From: Avoscillospira sp045589035
GTDB lineage: Bacteria > Bacillota > Clostridia > Oscillospirales > Oscillospiraceae
Reading direction: 5' to 3'
NCBI GenBank assembly: GCA_045589035.1
Contig: JAZNFJ010000045.1
Location: 1 to 14,653, forward strand
DNA: 14,653 bases
This document shows positions 7,488-13,078 of this stretch, in pieces. The notes under the pieces are model-generated. The model did not search any database, was not told where the DNA came from, and saw only the letters and a program-made list of their open reading frames with translations. The position numbers and the translations under genes were made by a program. The first letter of the stretch is position 1, and each line of letters starts with the position of its first letter.

Positions 7488-7847
7488 TCATGCATATTGC
7501 ATGACCGGTTCACCCTGTTCCTGCAAATTCGCGGCACAGGACATACACAGGTCCAGGTCATCGCAAATCAGGAAGCAATAATCACATACCAGCCGTCTGC
7601 AGATGGGGCATTGGTTGAAAGCGTTGGACGCTTCCTCCACAGCCTTTTCCAGCGCGGCTTCCTTTTCTCTTTGGTACAGGGCGTCAAAAATGACTTTTTT
7701 CCCCTCTGTCCCCGGTTCGATCCCCGCTTTAGAGAAGGTCACGGGGGTGCTGTTCCACTCCTTGCCGCATTCCCGGCAGCGCATAGAAAAACAAAATGAG
7801 ACAGGTGTCGAACAGTCTGTCAGCAGTTCTTTTGTGATATGACGCAT
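7488..7847 (-). CDS. Small multi-cysteine zinc-binding protein
   Basis: This is a 119-aa protein with no recognised family name. Cys24/Cys27, Cys80/Cys83, Cys88/Cys91 and Cys101/Cys104 make four CxxC knuckles, with Cys12, Cys19 and Cys95 in addition. The last three knuckles lie within 25 residues and could form a cross-braced ribbon, while the first would pair across a central, charged helix (about 52-76). It is the first gene of the SPFH operon, and the AGGTGG site lies 7 nt before the ATG. Its promoter is the palindrome-bearing element at 7979-8008, with a leader of about 125 nt. It could be a zinc-ribbon adaptor for the SPFH complex (inference from position). Confidence 0.8.
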   Translation of the reverse strand: MRHITKELLTDCSTPVSFCFSMRCRECGKEWNSTPVTFSKAGIEPGTEGKKVIFDALYQREKEAALEKAVEEASNAFNQCPICRRLVCDYCFLICDDLDLCMSCAANLQEQGEPVMQYA

Positions 7848-7936
7848 CCTTTCACCACCTTCTTCCTTGCATCGTTCACTGGGCTTGTGGGATTTTCTTT
7901 CTGCCTTCAGTTTACTACCCGTACGCGCGAGATATC

Positions 7937-7966
7937 ATCACCCCAGCGGACACTTTGGGGGGTAAT
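7937..7966 (-). promoter_or_regulatory. Second, diverged copy of the operator half-sites; also an RNA hairpin
   Basis: ATCACCCC (7937-7944) and GGGGTAAT (7959-7966) repeat the half-sites of the upstream palindrome with one changed base and a 14-nt gap. The centre is 42 bp from the centre of the upstream palindrome, close to four helical turns. As RNA the arms pair completely (one G-U) at the very start of the leader, so it could work as DNA operator or as mRNA hairpin. Confidence 0.5.
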
Positions 7967-7978
7967 GCAAGGGTGATT

Positions 7979-8008
7979 TTTATAATTACCCCCAGGGGTA
8001 ATATGCAA
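7979..8008 (-). promoter_or_regulatory. Promoter of the SPFH operon with palindromic spacer
   Basis: On the minus strand TTGCAT (8008-8003) and TATAAA (7984-7979) serve as -35 and -10. The 18-bp spacer (7985-8002) is exactly the palindrome ATTACCCC-CA-GGGGTAAT (plus-strand reading). A regulator bound there would contact the DNA between the two RNA polymerase boxes, as MerR activators do, although their spacers are usually 19-20 bp. The neighbouring LuxR-type protein is the nearest candidate regulator. Confidence 0.6.
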
Positions 8009-8053
8009 GATGTCCAAACAGCTGTTTTTGCGTTTGTACATCCTGCATAGATA

Positions 8054-8084
8054 CAAAAAACGACCGGACATCACTGTCCGGTCG
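8054..8084 (-). terminator. Terminator of the LuxR-type regulator gene
   Basis: CGACCGGACA (8061-8070) and TGTCCGGTCG (8075-8084) form a 10-bp stem around four bases. On the minus strand six T residues follow (plus 8055-8060). It begins 9 nt after the stop codon of the regulator and separates it from the SPFH operon promoter. The TTTTAT on the other side makes it weakly bidirectional. Confidence 0.88.
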
Positions 8085-8092
8085 TTTTATCT

Positions 8093-9103
8093 CTATAGTT
8101 TTGTCCCGCCCAGCTTCAAAAGGAGCTCACTGCGGTCGGAAATTTCCAATTTTTCATAGATGTGCGCCGTGTGTTTTTTGACCGTGTTTTCCGTCACAAA
8201 TAGTTCTTCGGCAATCTCTTTACGCTTTTTATTTTCCAACATCAGCTTCAGAACATCCATTTCCCGTTGGGTCAGTTCCGTTAACCGAGGGCACAGTACA
8301 TAAGGATCGGCACCCGGCTCAGGGGCAGCTTCATACTCCGGCAGAACATCATGCAGCAGAAGCAGCAGCAGCTCCGAAACAATATAGGAAACAGACAGGA
8401 ACTCAAAATCCCAGTTGATCTGCTGCTCCACAAACCAGATGGCCATATTCAGCAGAGCCACTGTGCACATGATGGGCGCAAATTTCCGCAGCCGCCCCCG
8501 CTTTTTTACTGCGGCATAAGTAATCGCACTTACCATTGCGGCAAGGTAGGCAAACAGATAGATGAAATACACACTATGCCAGGGACCGTAGACCTTGTGC
8601 AGCTTCGCTGCACCGTTTACGATCTCCAGAGAAACCTCTCTGTAATACAGCTGCAGATAGCCGCCGCTGGCAGCCAGCAAAAACACCAGTGCGCTGATCC
8701 CAATCAGCACTCTGGTAATCACTTTGCGGGGCGGCAGCTCACAAAGTTCCAAAATGATCATCAGCATGCAAAGAGGCAGACATACCGAGCCAAGATACGC
8801 AATGCGGTTTGCCAGCATAGCTTCGCCCAATGTTCTTGAGACAGACAGGGTAAAATATCCCAAATTGGTCACAAACACCGAAATGAACAGCACCAGAAAC
8901 CACCGTTCCTTACGGGGATGCAAAAGACTGTAGCCCAGCAGAAAAAGCAGGGACAAACATGCAACAACACCGTAGATAATCGGCAAGGAACATGACCCGT
9001 CAGAGGTCGCTTCGGTGCCGGATGCCAACACAGATGACGTCACCATGGCACACAAAACCAGCATCAGCGCAAAACGTCCCATGATCCTGAATACTTTATT
9101 CAC
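8093..9103 (-). CDS. Membrane-anchored LuxR-family transcriptional regulator
   Basis: The chosen GTG start at 9103 has AGGAGG (plus 9111-9116) 7 nt upstream; the TTG just before it would be only 4 nt away. The 336-aa protein begins with a signal-peptide-like or membrane segment (about 8-28). Seven further hydrophobic segments follow (about 41-62, 68-89, 100-125, 130-152, 175-200, 207-228, 234-251), a layout like the 7TM sensor half of some histidine kinases. The C-terminal domain (about 272-334) is a clear LuxR/GerE helix-turn-helix with L-T-x-R-E-x-D-V-L, the K-E-I-A-E-E-L helix and the V-T-E-N-T-V-K-K-H recognition helix. There is no receiver domain, so the signal probably passes directly from the membrane part to the DNA-binding part. 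The gene has its own promoter and terminator. The SPFH operon palindrome next to it is a plausible target (inference). Confidence 0.92.
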   Translation of the reverse strand: MNKVFRIMGRFALMLVLCAMVTSSVLASGTEATSDGSCSLPIIYGVVACLSLLFLLGYSLLHPRKERWFLVLFISVFVTNLGYFTLSVSRTLGEAMLANRIAYLGSVCLPLCMLMIILELCELPPRKVITRVLIGISALVFLLAASGGYLQLYYREVSLEIVNGAAKLHKVYGPWHSVYFIYLFAYLAAMVSAITYAAVKKRGRLRKFAPIMCTVALLNMAIWFVEQQINWDFEFLSVSYIVSELLLLLLHDVLPEYEAAPEPGADPYVLCPRLTELTQREMDVLKLMLENKKRKEIAEELFVTENTVKKHTAHIYEKLEISDRSELLLKLGGTKL

Positions 9104-9133
9104 CAAAGCACCTCCTTTTCTCTATACATGAAG

Positions 9134-9142
9134 ATTATACCA
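9134..9142 (-). promoter_or_regulatory. Extended -10 promoter of the LuxR-type gene
   Basis: The minus strand reads TGGTATAAT at 9142-9134, a perfect TATAAT with an upstream TG. The position 17 bp further up reads TTTATT, a poor -35, as is common with extended -10 promoters. The start site would be about 25 nt before the GTG codon. Confidence 0.65.
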
Positions 9143-9149
9143 CACTTTT

Positions 9150-9480
9150 ATAAAAAAATAAAGAACAAAAGGTGCCTTGTGCTTTCCCCATGTTTCAAGA
9201 AGGCAGATCCGGATCACATTCCATGTTCCTCACGAAGCCCACTCTGCCCTAATAGGAGCCAAGTGGGTTCCGCAATCTTTGATTTTCGCCGACAGCTTGT
9301 CGCCGCAATAGAAGCGACAAACATCCATTATTCACGAATGTTTCCGACTTGTGAAGTTATTGAACCAAAAGATCCGCATTCACCAAAAGATGCAGTTCCT
9401 CGTGACTGTCAGACTGCACAGTTATTTGTGCAGTCCTTATTCTGTGTATCGCTTCACTGCAATCGCCGATAAGCATTACT
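9150..9480. other. Gene-free region with many stem-loops; possible unidentified ncRNA
   Basis: No credible coding frame is present. Several perfect stems can be drawn: CCCACT/AGTGGG (about 9239-9270), TTGTCGC/GCGACAA (about 9297-9320), AAACAT/ATGTTT (about 9319-9344) and GACTGCACA/TGTGCAGTC (9412-9435). A direct repeat ACCAAAAGAT occurs at 9364 and 9382. On the minus strand the end of this region has an imperfect hairpin (AAAGCACAAGG with CCTTTTGTTCTTT) followed by a run of U residues, compatible with a terminator near 9150. I compared it by eye with 6S RNA, RNase P RNA, SRP RNA, T-box and common riboswitch cores and found no match. The strand is unsettled, with the minus strand slightly favoured by the U-rich end. 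Confidence 0.35.
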
Positions 9481-9499
9481 GGAAAATCCCCCACATGTA

Positions 9500-9508
9500 T
9501 GATATACT
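9500..9508 (+). promoter_or_regulatory. Possible extended -10 promoter of the phosphatase gene
   Basis: TGATATACT at 9500-9508 is an extended -10 with five of six bases of TATAAT. The -35 position (TGGAAA, 17 bp upstream) is weak. It would give a leader of about 160 nt that contains the TGACACCA repeats. Confidence 0.4.
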
Positions 9509-9546
9509 CAGCAATAAAAGGTGACTTTTTTCCCGTGATGATTGGT

Positions 9547-9615
9547 TGGTGTCTGACACCACTCTGACACCATTCTAAATGAGAGTGGTGCAGATTTCCT
9601 CACAGTTTGACACCA
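9547..9615. repeat. TGACACCA repeats and inverted repeats before the phosphatase gene
   Basis: TGACACCA occurs at 9554, 9565 and 9608, spaced 11 and 43 bp apart, close to one and four helical turns. The first copy is half of a 15-bp palindrome TGGTGTC-T-GACACCA (9547-9561). A separate perfect 9-bp stem CACCACTCT/AGAGTGGTG joins 9557-9565 to 9582-9590. They could be operator sites or leader RNA structures. Confidence 0.5.
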
Positions 9616-9675
9616 AAAATACTGGTCAAGTCCGGGTTGTAAAGATTTATAAACAGCAAATTGGAGGTATGAATT

Positions 9676-10125
9676 GTGATAAAAATTCTTTTTATTTGCC
9701 ACGGCAATATCTGCCGCAGCCCCATGGCTGAGTTTGTGATGAAAGATCTGGTGAAGAAGGCCGGTGTGGCTGACCGCTTTGAGATCGCCTCTGCCGCTGT
9801 CAGCCGGGAGGAGCTAGGAAACCCGGTCTATCCTCCAGCCAGAAGGAAACTGGCAGAGAACGGCATTTCCTGCGATGGAAAATATGCCCGTCAGGTAACT
9901 AAAGCTGACTATGCCCATTACGATTATCTGATCTGCATGGACACCTCCAATCTCCGTTATCTGGATCGGATCATTGGCAGCGATCCGGAGGGCAAGGTTT
10001 CTCTGCTGCTGGAACATGCAGGCAGTAACCGCAGTGTTGCTGACCCCTGGTACACCGGTGATTTTGATGCAACCTGGGCGGATGTCCAGTCCGGCTGTAT
10101 TGCTCTGCTCAATGAATTACTGTAA
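9676..10125 (+). CDS. Low-molecular-weight protein tyrosine phosphatase
   Basis: This 149-aa protein is of the usual size for the family. The P-loop C-H-G-N-I-C-R-S places the nucleophile at Cys8 and the phosphate-binding Arg at Arg14, and the D-P-W-Y motif supplies the general acid at Asp123. Ile12 within the loop, rather than the Thr found in protein-arginine phosphatases such as YwlE, favours phosphotyrosine as substrate. The start is GTG at 9676, with GGAGG (9663-9667) 8 nt upstream; an ATG at 9669 is in another frame and too close. The enzyme is cytoplasmic and in Firmicutes often opposes tyrosine kinases of envelope polysaccharide synthesis, but no such kinase is seen nearby. It is followed directly by a terminator that overlaps its stop codon. 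Confidence 0.95.
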   Translation: MIKILFICHGNICRSPMAEFVMKDLVKKAGVADRFEIASAAVSREELGNPVYPPARRKLAENGISCDGKYARQVTKADYAHYDYLICMDTSNLRYLDRIIGSDPEGKVSLLLEHAGSNRSVADPWYTGDFDATWADVQSGCIALLNELL

Positions 10126-10150
10126 AAAGGGAGCCTGAGGCTCCCTTTTT
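10124..10150. terminator. Bidirectional terminator shared by convergent genes
   Basis: AAAAAGGGAGCC-TGA-GGCTCCCTTTTT gives a 7-bp GC-rich stem (10129-10135/10139-10145) flanked by A5 and T5, so it works on both strands. It overlaps the TAA of the phosphatase gene (10123-10125) and the TAA of the opposing lipoprotein gene (10151-10149). Confidence 0.9.
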
Positions 10151-10652
10151 ACACGATCTCCGCCGGTGAAAGGCCAAAAGCAGAAAACACCTGTCTGGCC
10201 TCTGTCCAAGCTGCCTCTCCTGCCTCTTCCGGGAAGCTGCAAACCACACCATAGCATGTCATACCGTCCATGACCAGATCGGCTCTGCACAGTCTGCCCC
10301 CTTCCGCAGTCTGACAGTACCATGCAAACTGATACTCCGGCAGATCGAAGCGAACTGTCTTTAAAATGGTCAGTTTTTCTGCTTCAAATCCGGATAAATA
10401 CCGAACTGCGTCATTCAGATCTGTTGCCTGAAAGGTACTGGTTTCCACCAAGAGATTTTCTGTTTCATAACGGCAGCAATTGCCGGTCTGGTCCGTCAAT
10501 GCAGCTTCCGGCAAACCTACGGTAATATCATAATCCCCCACTGCCGTTTCCGCTACAGCGATGGTATCCCCTACAGTTTCCCATGTTTCCACCTGCATAC
10601 CGCAGCCTGTCAGAAACAGAAGCAACAATGTCAATACCCAAGCCATCTTCAT
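10149..10652 (-). CDS. Small lipoprotein of unknown function
   Basis: The ATG at 10652 is chosen because GGAGG (plus 10661-10665) lies 8 nt from it; the upstream GTG overlaps that site. This gives 167 aa. Residues 1-16 are a type II signal peptide with lipobox L-T-G-C and lipidated Cys17. The mature part is a compact alpha-beta domain with strands around 40-50, 60-72 and 95-105, an E-A-x-x-A-W-T-E-A-R-Q-V-F helix near the end and three cysteines (about 59-60 and 121). It may be related to small clostridial lipoproteins with a PsbP-like or nuclear-transport-factor-like fold, but no family can be named. It faces the phosphatase gene across a shared terminator and lies head-to-head with the DUF1294 gene at 28 bp. 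Confidence 0.85.
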   Translation of the reverse strand: MKMAWVLTLLLLFLTGCGMQVETWETVGDTIAVAETAVGDYDITVGLPEAALTDQTGNCCRYETENLLVETSTFQATDLNDAVRYLSGFEAEKLTILKTVRFDLPEYQFAWYCQTAEGGRLCRADLVMDGMTCYGVVCSFPEEAGEAAWTEARQVFSAFGLSPAEIV

Positions 10653-10680
10653 GTTTTCCACCTCCGAAAGGATCTGTTTT

Positions 10681-10941
10681 ATGGATAAATTCTGGATCTA
10701 TCTCATTTTAATCAATGCGGCAGCTTGCCTGCTTATGCATAAAGATAAAAGAAATGCCCAACAGCATCGTTTCCGTGTACCGGAAGCGGTACTGCTGAGC
10801 ATGGCATTATTGGGTGGCAGTTTTGGTGCCGTCTGCGGCATGGTCCTGTTCCGCCATAAAACCAGAAAACCAATCTTTTCTGTTGGATTACCGCTGATTT
10901 TCTTTCTGCAGTTGGGTTTATTTCTATTTAGGTTGACATAA
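10681..10941 (+). CDS. DUF1294 membrane protein
   Basis: This 86-aa inner-membrane protein matches the DUF1294 pattern: an initial hydrophobic helix (about 4-20), then D-K-R-N-A, an R-V-P-E segment, L-L-G-G-S-F-G-A-V-C-G-M and the F-R-H-K-T-R-K-P-I-F turn before a last hydrophobic helix. Family length is about 85-100 residues. The ATG at 10681 is chosen with AAAGGA (10667-10672) 8 nt upstream; a longer frame beginning at 10561 runs over the opposing gene and lacks a ribosome site. The family has no known biochemical function. The promoter must lie inside the opposing lipoprotein gene because only 28 bp separate the two starts. Its stop codon is two bases from that of the convergent polymerase gene. 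Confidence 0.92.
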   Translation: MDKFWIYLILINAAACLLMHKDKRNAQQHRFRVPEAVLLSMALLGGSFGAVCGMVLFRHKTRKPIFSVGLPLIFFLQLGLFLFRLT

Positions 10942-10943
10942 CA

Positions 10944-12185
10944 TTAAAGTTGCACATGAAATGCCACAGTCTGCGCACCCTTTCTGGGATTTTCAAAGGC
11001 CAAAACCGATGCACGGCGGATGGCATCTTCTCCGAATTTCTCCCGGATGGCATCCACGGCTGTATCCAGCTTCTCCAGTTTGTCAAAGCGCTTGAAATCA
11101 AACATACTATACTGCCGGTAGGGATCGTGGGACACCTTGCTCAGCTGCACACCCAGCTGCCGCAAAGGTGTTTTTCGATCCCAGACTTGTTCCAAAATCC
11201 CACAGACTGCTTCATAAATCTCCGCGGTGCTGTTGGTAGCAGATGGCAGCTGCCGCTGGCTGGTGAAATTTTCAAACTGTGCCGTCCGCCATTGCAGGGA
11301 TACACAGCGGCCTGTCTGTCCATCCCTTCGCATTCGTGCCGCCACCGTTTCGCAAAGGCACAGCAAAATCTGCTGGGCATAGCCCAGATCCGTCACATCC
11401 CGTGGGGTGGTCATGGCATTGCCGTAGCCCTTGTTTTCCGGCGCTTCTGAAATTACCGGATCGGCATTGCGTCCATTGGCCAGGTGCCAGATGGTTTCCC
11501 CGTGCTTGTGGAGTTTTTTTCGCAGTTCCCGCGGCTCCGCCTTTGCCAGCTGCCCGATGGTGTAGATACCCATTCGGTGCAGCTTTTCTTCTGTGGCTCT
11601 GCCCACATAAAACAGTTCCCGCACCGGCAGCGGCCACAGCTTCTGCTCTATTTCCCAAGGGAACAAAGTAATGACTTCGTTTGGTTTTTTCAGTTCTCCT
11701 GCCATTTTCGCCAGCATTTTATTGGAAGAAATACCGATATTCACCGTAAATCCCAATTCCCGATAGATCTTGTCCTTCAGCCATTGGGCTGCAAAAACGG
11801 GACTGCCGTACAGCCGCTGGGTCCCGGTCATATCCACCCATGCCTCATCGATGGAAAACTGCTCCACCAGAGGCGAAATCTCCCGCAAAAGTGCCATCAG
11901 CTTCCGGGAAGCGGAAAGATAAAGCTCATAATCCGGCTCTGCCACCTGCAGCATGGGACACTTCTCCCGTGCCATACCGAGAGGTTCTCCGGTCTGGATT
12001 CCGTATTTCTTTGCAGGGCCGCTTTTCGCCAACACGATGCTCCGTCTGGAGTCTTTCTGCCCGGCAATGACCGAAGGAACTTCCCGCAGGTCAAATTCCT
12101 CCCCCAGCACCTTGCATCGGTAAGCTGCCGTCCAAGACAAAAAAGCACTGTTCACATCAATATGAAAAATAATCCGCTCTGCCAT
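10944..12185 (-). CDS. dinB: Y-family DNA polymerase IV (DinB-like)
   Basis: This 413-aa translesion polymerase carries the catalytic F-H-I-D-V-N-S-A-F motif (Asp10) and F-S-I-D-E-A-W-V-D (Asp113, Glu114), the fingers region with Lys/Arg-rich R-R-S-I-V-L-A-K-S-G-P-A-K, and the thumb with N-I-G-I-S-S-N-K-M-L-A-K-M-A (about 165-180). A helix-hairpin-helix-like segment is near 215-235. Q-Y-S-M-F (about residue 358) matches a beta-clamp-binding peptide, followed by the family's usual D-x-I-R-E-K-F-G-x-D-A-I-R-R-A-S end. The D-V-N form of the first motif, instead of D-M-D, is common in clostridial members. The ATG at 12185 has TTGAGG 6 nt upstream and is 8 nt after the stop of the 89-aa gene, so the two are translationally coupled. 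Expression should be SOS-induced through the LexA boxes upstream. Confidence 0.95.
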   Translation of the reverse strand: MAERIIFHIDVNSAFLSWTAAYRCKVLGEEFDLREVPSVIAGQKDSRRSIVLAKSGPAKKYGIQTGEPLGMAREKCPMLQVAEPDYELYLSASRKLMALLREISPLVEQFSIDEAWVDMTGTQRLYGSPVFAAQWLKDKIYRELGFTVNIGISSNKMLAKMAGELKKPNEVITLFPWEIEQKLWPLPVRELFYVGRATEEKLHRMGIYTIGQLAKAEPRELRKKLHKHGETIWHLANGRNADPVISEAPENKGYGNAMTTPRDVTDLGYAQQILLCLCETVAARMRRDGQTGRCVSLQWRTAQFENFTSQRQLPSATNSTAEIYEAVCGILEQVWDRKTPLRQLGVQLSKVSHDPYRQYSMFDFKRFDKLEKLDTAVDAIREKFGEDAIRRASVLAFENPRKGAQTVAFHVQL

Positions 12186-12193
12186 GGCCGACC

Positions 12194-12463
12194 TCAATAA
12201 ATCTGCCGGAACAATACCCATTTATGGGTCTGGACCGTGTATTTCAGTTCATACAGGTGTTCCCTGCCGTCCACTTTCGCCTTACATAGGTATAAAATCG
12301 CTTCAATGCCCACAAACTCCACCTTGTGGCTGTCTGTGACCTGTTCGATCTGAACGGTGTGAATTTGGTGCTGCGGATCTTCAAACCGAAACCGCAATGG
12401 GCGCAGTTCCCCCTGGGCATCGCAATGCACGATCACCTGAATGGGTAGGTTTTCGCAGTCCAT
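12194..12463 (-). CDS. Small DinB-associated protein
   Basis: This 89-aa protein starts at an ATG with GAGG 9 nt upstream and sits 8 nt before the polymerase gene. It has a beta-rich pattern (I-Q-V-I-V-H-C, P-L-R-F-R-F, H-T-V-Q-I-E-Q-V, V-G-I-E-A-I-L-Y-L-C-K) ending with Y-E-L-K-Y-T-V-Q-T-H-K-W-V-L-F. Similar short proteins often precede Y-family polymerase genes in clostridia and, as DUF6504, in actinobacteria. The linkage suggests an accessory factor in SOS lesion bypass. No catalytic motif is visible and its action is not known. Confidence 0.85.
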   Translation of the reverse strand: MDCENLPIQVIVHCDAQGELRPLRFRFEDPQHQIHTVQIEQVTDSHKVEFVGIEAILYLCKAKVDGREHLYELKYTVQTHKWVLFRQIY

Positions 12464-12475
12464 CTTCTCTCACCT

Positions 12476-12489
12476 CGAACATTTGTTTG
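12476..12489. promoter_or_regulatory. LexA (SOS) box 1
   Basis: CGAACATTTGTTTG agrees with 13 of 14 positions of the Gram-positive LexA consensus CGAACRNRYGTTYG. It lies downstream of the -10 box of the polymerase operon, where a bound repressor would block elongation or escape. Confidence 0.75.
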
Positions 12490-12494
12490 AATTT

Positions 12495-12523
12495 ATTCTA
12501 GCACATATGTTCGAAAATTACAA
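12495..12523 (-). promoter_or_regulatory. Promoter of the dinB operon
   Basis: On the minus strand TTGTAA (12523-12518) and TAGAAT (12500-12495) are exactly 17 bp apart. The second LexA box fills most of the spacer, and the first covers the region just downstream, so repression should be tight. Confidence 0.75.
12500..12513. promoter_or_regulatory. LexA (SOS) box 2
   Basis: On the minus strand CGAACATATGTGCT matches the Gram-positive LexA consensus at 12 of 14 positions. It occupies the spacer of the dinB operon promoter, with its centre 24 bp from that of box 1. Confidence 0.65.
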
Positions 12524-12579
12524 GTGGTATGTTCCCCCATGGAAATTTTCTGTTTGCCCTTTTCATTTTCCGGGAAATA

Positions 12580-12588
12580 TGTTATACT
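12580..12588 (+). promoter_or_regulatory. Extended -10 promoter of smpB
   Basis: TGTTATACT at 12580-12588 is an extended -10 with five of six TATAAT bases. The -35 position reads TTTTCA at 17 bp. The start site would be about 18 nt before the smpB ATG. It is probably also the promoter for the cyclophilin and tmRNA genes. Confidence 0.65.
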
Positions 12589-12612
12589 GAGAGTCCAGCG
12601 AGGTGAACCGGC

Positions 12613-13077
12613 ATGGCGAAAGACAGCATCAAAATTATTGCCAAAAACAACAAGGCATATCATGAATATTTCGTGGAAGACAAGTTTGAAGCCGGTATCG
12701 AGCTGTTCGGCACAGAGGTCAAGTCCATCCGCAAGGGTACGATGCATCTGAAAGAGGCATGGTGCCAGATTAAGGATGGTGAACTTTGGATCAAGCAGAT
12801 GCACATCAGCCCTTATGAACAAGGTAACATCTTCAACAAAGATCCTCTGCGCCCCCGTCGTCTGCTGATGCATAAACGGGAGATCAACCATCTCTTTGGC
12901 AAAGTCAAGCAGGACGGTTATGCCCTGATTCCCCTTTCCGTTTACCTTCGTGGTTCCCGGGTGAAGGTGGAAATTGCACTGGCAAAGGGCAAAAAACTCT
13001 ATGATAAACGAGAGGATGCGGCAAAGAAGGATGCCAAACGGCAGATGGACCGCGCCTTAAAGGAAAGGAATGTTTGA
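12613..13077 (+). CDS. smpB: SsrA-binding protein SmpB
   Basis: This 154-aa protein is of normal length for SmpB. It binds the tRNA-like domain of tmRNA and carries it to stalled ribosomes. It shows the family hallmarks: N-K-K/A-Y-H-E-Y-F at about 13-20, the G-I-E-L-F-G-T-E-V-K-S-I-R strand-turn, H-I-S-P-Y-E-Q-G-N near 65-72, the H-K-R-E-I segment at about 88 and the basic C-terminal tail G-K-K-L-Y-D-K-R-E-D, which enters the decoding centre. GAGG is 9 nt before the ATG. The stop codon is separated by one base from the ATG of the cyclophilin gene, and the tmRNA it binds is encoded 580 bases downstream in the same direction. Confidence 0.97.
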   Translation: MAKDSIKIIAKNNKAYHEYFVEDKFEAGIELFGTEVKSIRKGTMHLKEAWCQIKDGELWIKQMHISPYEQGNIFNKDPLRPRRLLMHKREINHLFGKVKQDGYALIPLSVYLRGSRVKVEIALAKGKKLYDKREDAAKKDAKRQMDRALKERNV

Positions 13078-13078
13078 T

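Noticed and set aside
9128..9472. A 114-codon plus-strand frame in the stem-loop region.
   Set aside because: No ribosome site, low-complexity start and no recognisable domain; it also overlaps the regulator promoter.
9150..9480. 6S RNA, RNase P RNA or a T-box leader.
   Set aside because: The conserved cores of these RNAs (for RNase P GAGGAAAGTCC and ACAGAA, for T-box the GGTGGTACCGCG type element) are absent on both strands; 6S cannot be excluded fully by eye because its sequence is poorly conserved.
9508..9702. A 64-codon minus-strand frame with repeated W-C-Q-T, reminiscent of an integrase tail.
   Set aside because: The repetition follows from the TGACACCA DNA repeats; no integrase motif and no ribosome site are present.
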